Source: Parabacteroides sp. AM08-6 (lineage in GTDB: Bacteria > Bacteroidota > Bacteroidia > Bacteroidales > Tannerellaceae). From it: a stretch of 6,929 nt of DNA. Position 1 is the stretch's first letter. Each line of letters opens with the position of its first letter. The stretch covers positions 1-6,929 of the forward strand of contig NZ_QRMP01000055.1 of NCBI RefSeq assembly GCF_003473295.1, given 5' to 3'. A model generated the notes under the pieces. That model worked only from the letters and a program-made list of their open reading frames with translations. It was not told where the DNA came from and searched no databases. Below are positions 6,501 to 6,929 of this stretch, one piece after another. Both the position numbers and the translations under genes were made by a program.

Positions 6501-6929
6501 GTACTGGGTCTGGATACTGCTTATGTTGAAAGAGAAGACAACTTCCGTTATGCTTACTACATCACGAAAGCAATCGATACCGAAAAGGTAGGCGCATTCG
6601 ACAAGAAAGCTTATATGGTAAGTTATGCTGACTCTACCGATACCAAGGATGTTAAGTATAGTCAAGATGGTTTGACCCGCGTAGGTTTCATATATGCAAA
6701 TCGCGTAGACAACGCATCAGGTGACTCTCTGGCTATCGGAGGTAAGACTGATACATTGGATATTGCTAAAGACAAGGGTCTCACGAATGCAACTTGGGCA
6801 TTTGCTATCGACAAGAAAATCGATGGTTTCTATCGCATTGAAGGTAAAGACGGTAAGTATGTAAGCTATCTGAACGGTATCCTCGTACTGGGTAACAAAG
6901 ACCAAGCTCAGTTGTTCGCCATCAACGAC
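3567..6929 (+). CDS. Very large secreted, probably O-glycosylated surface (S-layer-like) protein, C-terminus outside the window
   Basis: The frame is open for exactly 1121 codons from the ATG at 3567 to the right edge. Residues 1-23 are a type I signal peptide: MNKK, the hydrophobic core LLAGILLVG, then AMA before Q24; there is no lipobox cysteine. The mature chain has almost no Cys. It is beta-rich, with recurring modules pairing a Trp motif (LWKI at W74, TQWFV at W710, NWAFDL at W919, TWAFAI at W1077) with a Y-x-(F/I) strand and a glycine turn such as KSGTKLMLS or KDGKYVSYL. About residues 272-475 are Ala/Lys-rich and likely helical. Eight D(S/T)(A/I/L/V/M/T) O-glycosylation motifs begin at residues 53, 588, 754, 846, 983, 1022, 1053 and 1062. 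The style resembles Bacteroidales proteins annotated with a C-terminal DUF6383 domain and, less surely, the phase-variable S-layer glycoproteins of Parabacteroides distasonis; the C-terminus that would decide is missing. There is no Shine-Dalgarno sequence. Expression probably depends on the upstream putative invertible promoter. Confidence 0.82.
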   Translation, partial: MNKKFSTLLAGILLVGSSFSAMAQETINSSQFYQLGVNGQDDVLIVDKSGVKDSLVAKPVAELTTYEEINQSLWKIDVEPVKFQGTVAGYTFTLTNKSGTKLMLSKEGANATDFLYGAKPAYTAATASNALTSLYVTQNVTIADNGDVTITGVVPVQTQEYNPADETFYTYYLERDKTAETIKLRLKTAKDAAPTPAAEDGTKTELINLQIVRVDPYTFGAADLNPEEKDAFKLVFTPDVNKEEFENPFTANKLRIEENALWTAAKYDNTYTPAADQAKAATDKAVALLEKAYGDYKTEVGKAIDDVAGMTGLSKGDKVLDKTANAAAVAATKDLLGTGTTLGTYGAGSGALKYFNVAGKVAKVVANVITEYGKINVGTADKLNTGADGDTKAYNEAVKAADKAISDLKDLLGKAETGAFPAINAVYNAYRTAEQTETTPTFEGAAATALAAIKNGGAILKEFADSKETANAAFENEDPDGFAAPNPAFALETWAGLATSGDLSTSGGAAALAGKYYAIALVDSFINGQQAYLTVDTNYVAVNEEYFRFKADVLHAVKDKDALVPRIGQPAELFAFKISTALDEVAGDSLLIDTYMPVKGEDGFYVSGEPATARVVIRTLANSHREVSVVAYDLDEPANNTASDIVIRNTKVTFNNLAAETAKLEKGTPYYVKSLKKEYETKPYYMMTSTTGDALAHSAVTYANVPATQWFVSSADDDASEYAIANRDFNKELVEAQKFYVIDADKKIYEIKGDTIQLEEVKDVPAGYKNLSKEAIDNQTYKLIATNFANPTKTFYLTMSKDSSVVMTDDAESSLVFKMKTNTPESLADATLKANKYNGEVYFGNDTLFLKKSASKKVVLTKIATKNEADLTLRRTSDKAGQYEILWRPSTEARNSSDKVAVDQNGYVVVVGKEEITNWAFDLDANTTNIYLNVTDAPKNITLSLMGDEASKVTAVKPFAEIKRTGLELKAAATDNDFVLGLDTAYVEREDNFRYAYYITKAIDTEKVGAFDKKAYMVSYADSTDTKDVKYSQDGLTRVGFIYANRVDNASGDSLAIGGKTDTLDIAKDKGLTNATWAFAIDKKIDGFYRIEGKDGKYVSYLNGILVLGNKDQAQLFAIND

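Overview
The window looks like chromosomal DNA from a gut Bacteroidales bacterium, Bacteroides or more likely Parabacteroides. This rests on AT-rich intergenic DNA, gene leaders without a Shine-Dalgarno sequence, a promoter-like element of the Bacteroidales type (TAnnTTTG), and a secreted protein of a style common in that order. The genus is an inference; no rRNA or marker gene is present.

Left part (1-2616, minus strand): two genes read leftward as one unit. The first is ugd, a complete UDP-glucose 6-dehydrogenase of 437 residues that makes UDP-glucuronate for capsule and other surface glycans. Its TGA stop overlaps the ATG of the second gene in an ATGA junction. The second gene encodes an AlbA_2/GHKL-type ATP-binding putative regulator. 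It runs off the left edge just as it enters a perfect 12-bp tandem repeat encoding Thr-Pro-Pro-Val.

Middle part (2617-3566): a 950-bp AT-rich divergent intergenic region without a convincing gene. It holds a 15-bp perfect inverted repeat (3017-3052) and, closer to the right-hand gene, two related dyad sites centred 174 bp apart (3274-3309 and 3448-3483). Both have the core AAACGTACGTTT inside TGAC...GTCA arms. The core fits the consensus ARACGTWCGT, which I recall for the inverted repeats of Mpi-controlled invertible promoters in Bacteroides fragilis. Between the sites, next to the left one, is a good Bacteroidales promoter (ATTG-N19-TATTTTTG) pointing left, away from the right-hand gene. The most economical reading is an invertible promoter captured in the OFF orientation for that gene. 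In this state it points toward ugd.

Right part (3567-6929, plus strand): one very long open frame, at least 1121 residues and running off the right edge. It encodes a secreted protein with a type I signal peptide, repeated beta-rich modules carrying W-x-(F/I) motifs, an Ala/Lys-rich helical stretch, and eight copies of the Bacteroidales O-glycosylation motif D(S/T)(A/I/L/V/M/T). It resembles a phase-variable surface or S-layer-type glycoprotein. Together the window suggests a DNA-inversion switch controlling a large surface glycoprotein, next to a sugar-nucleotide gene that could supply glycan precursors.
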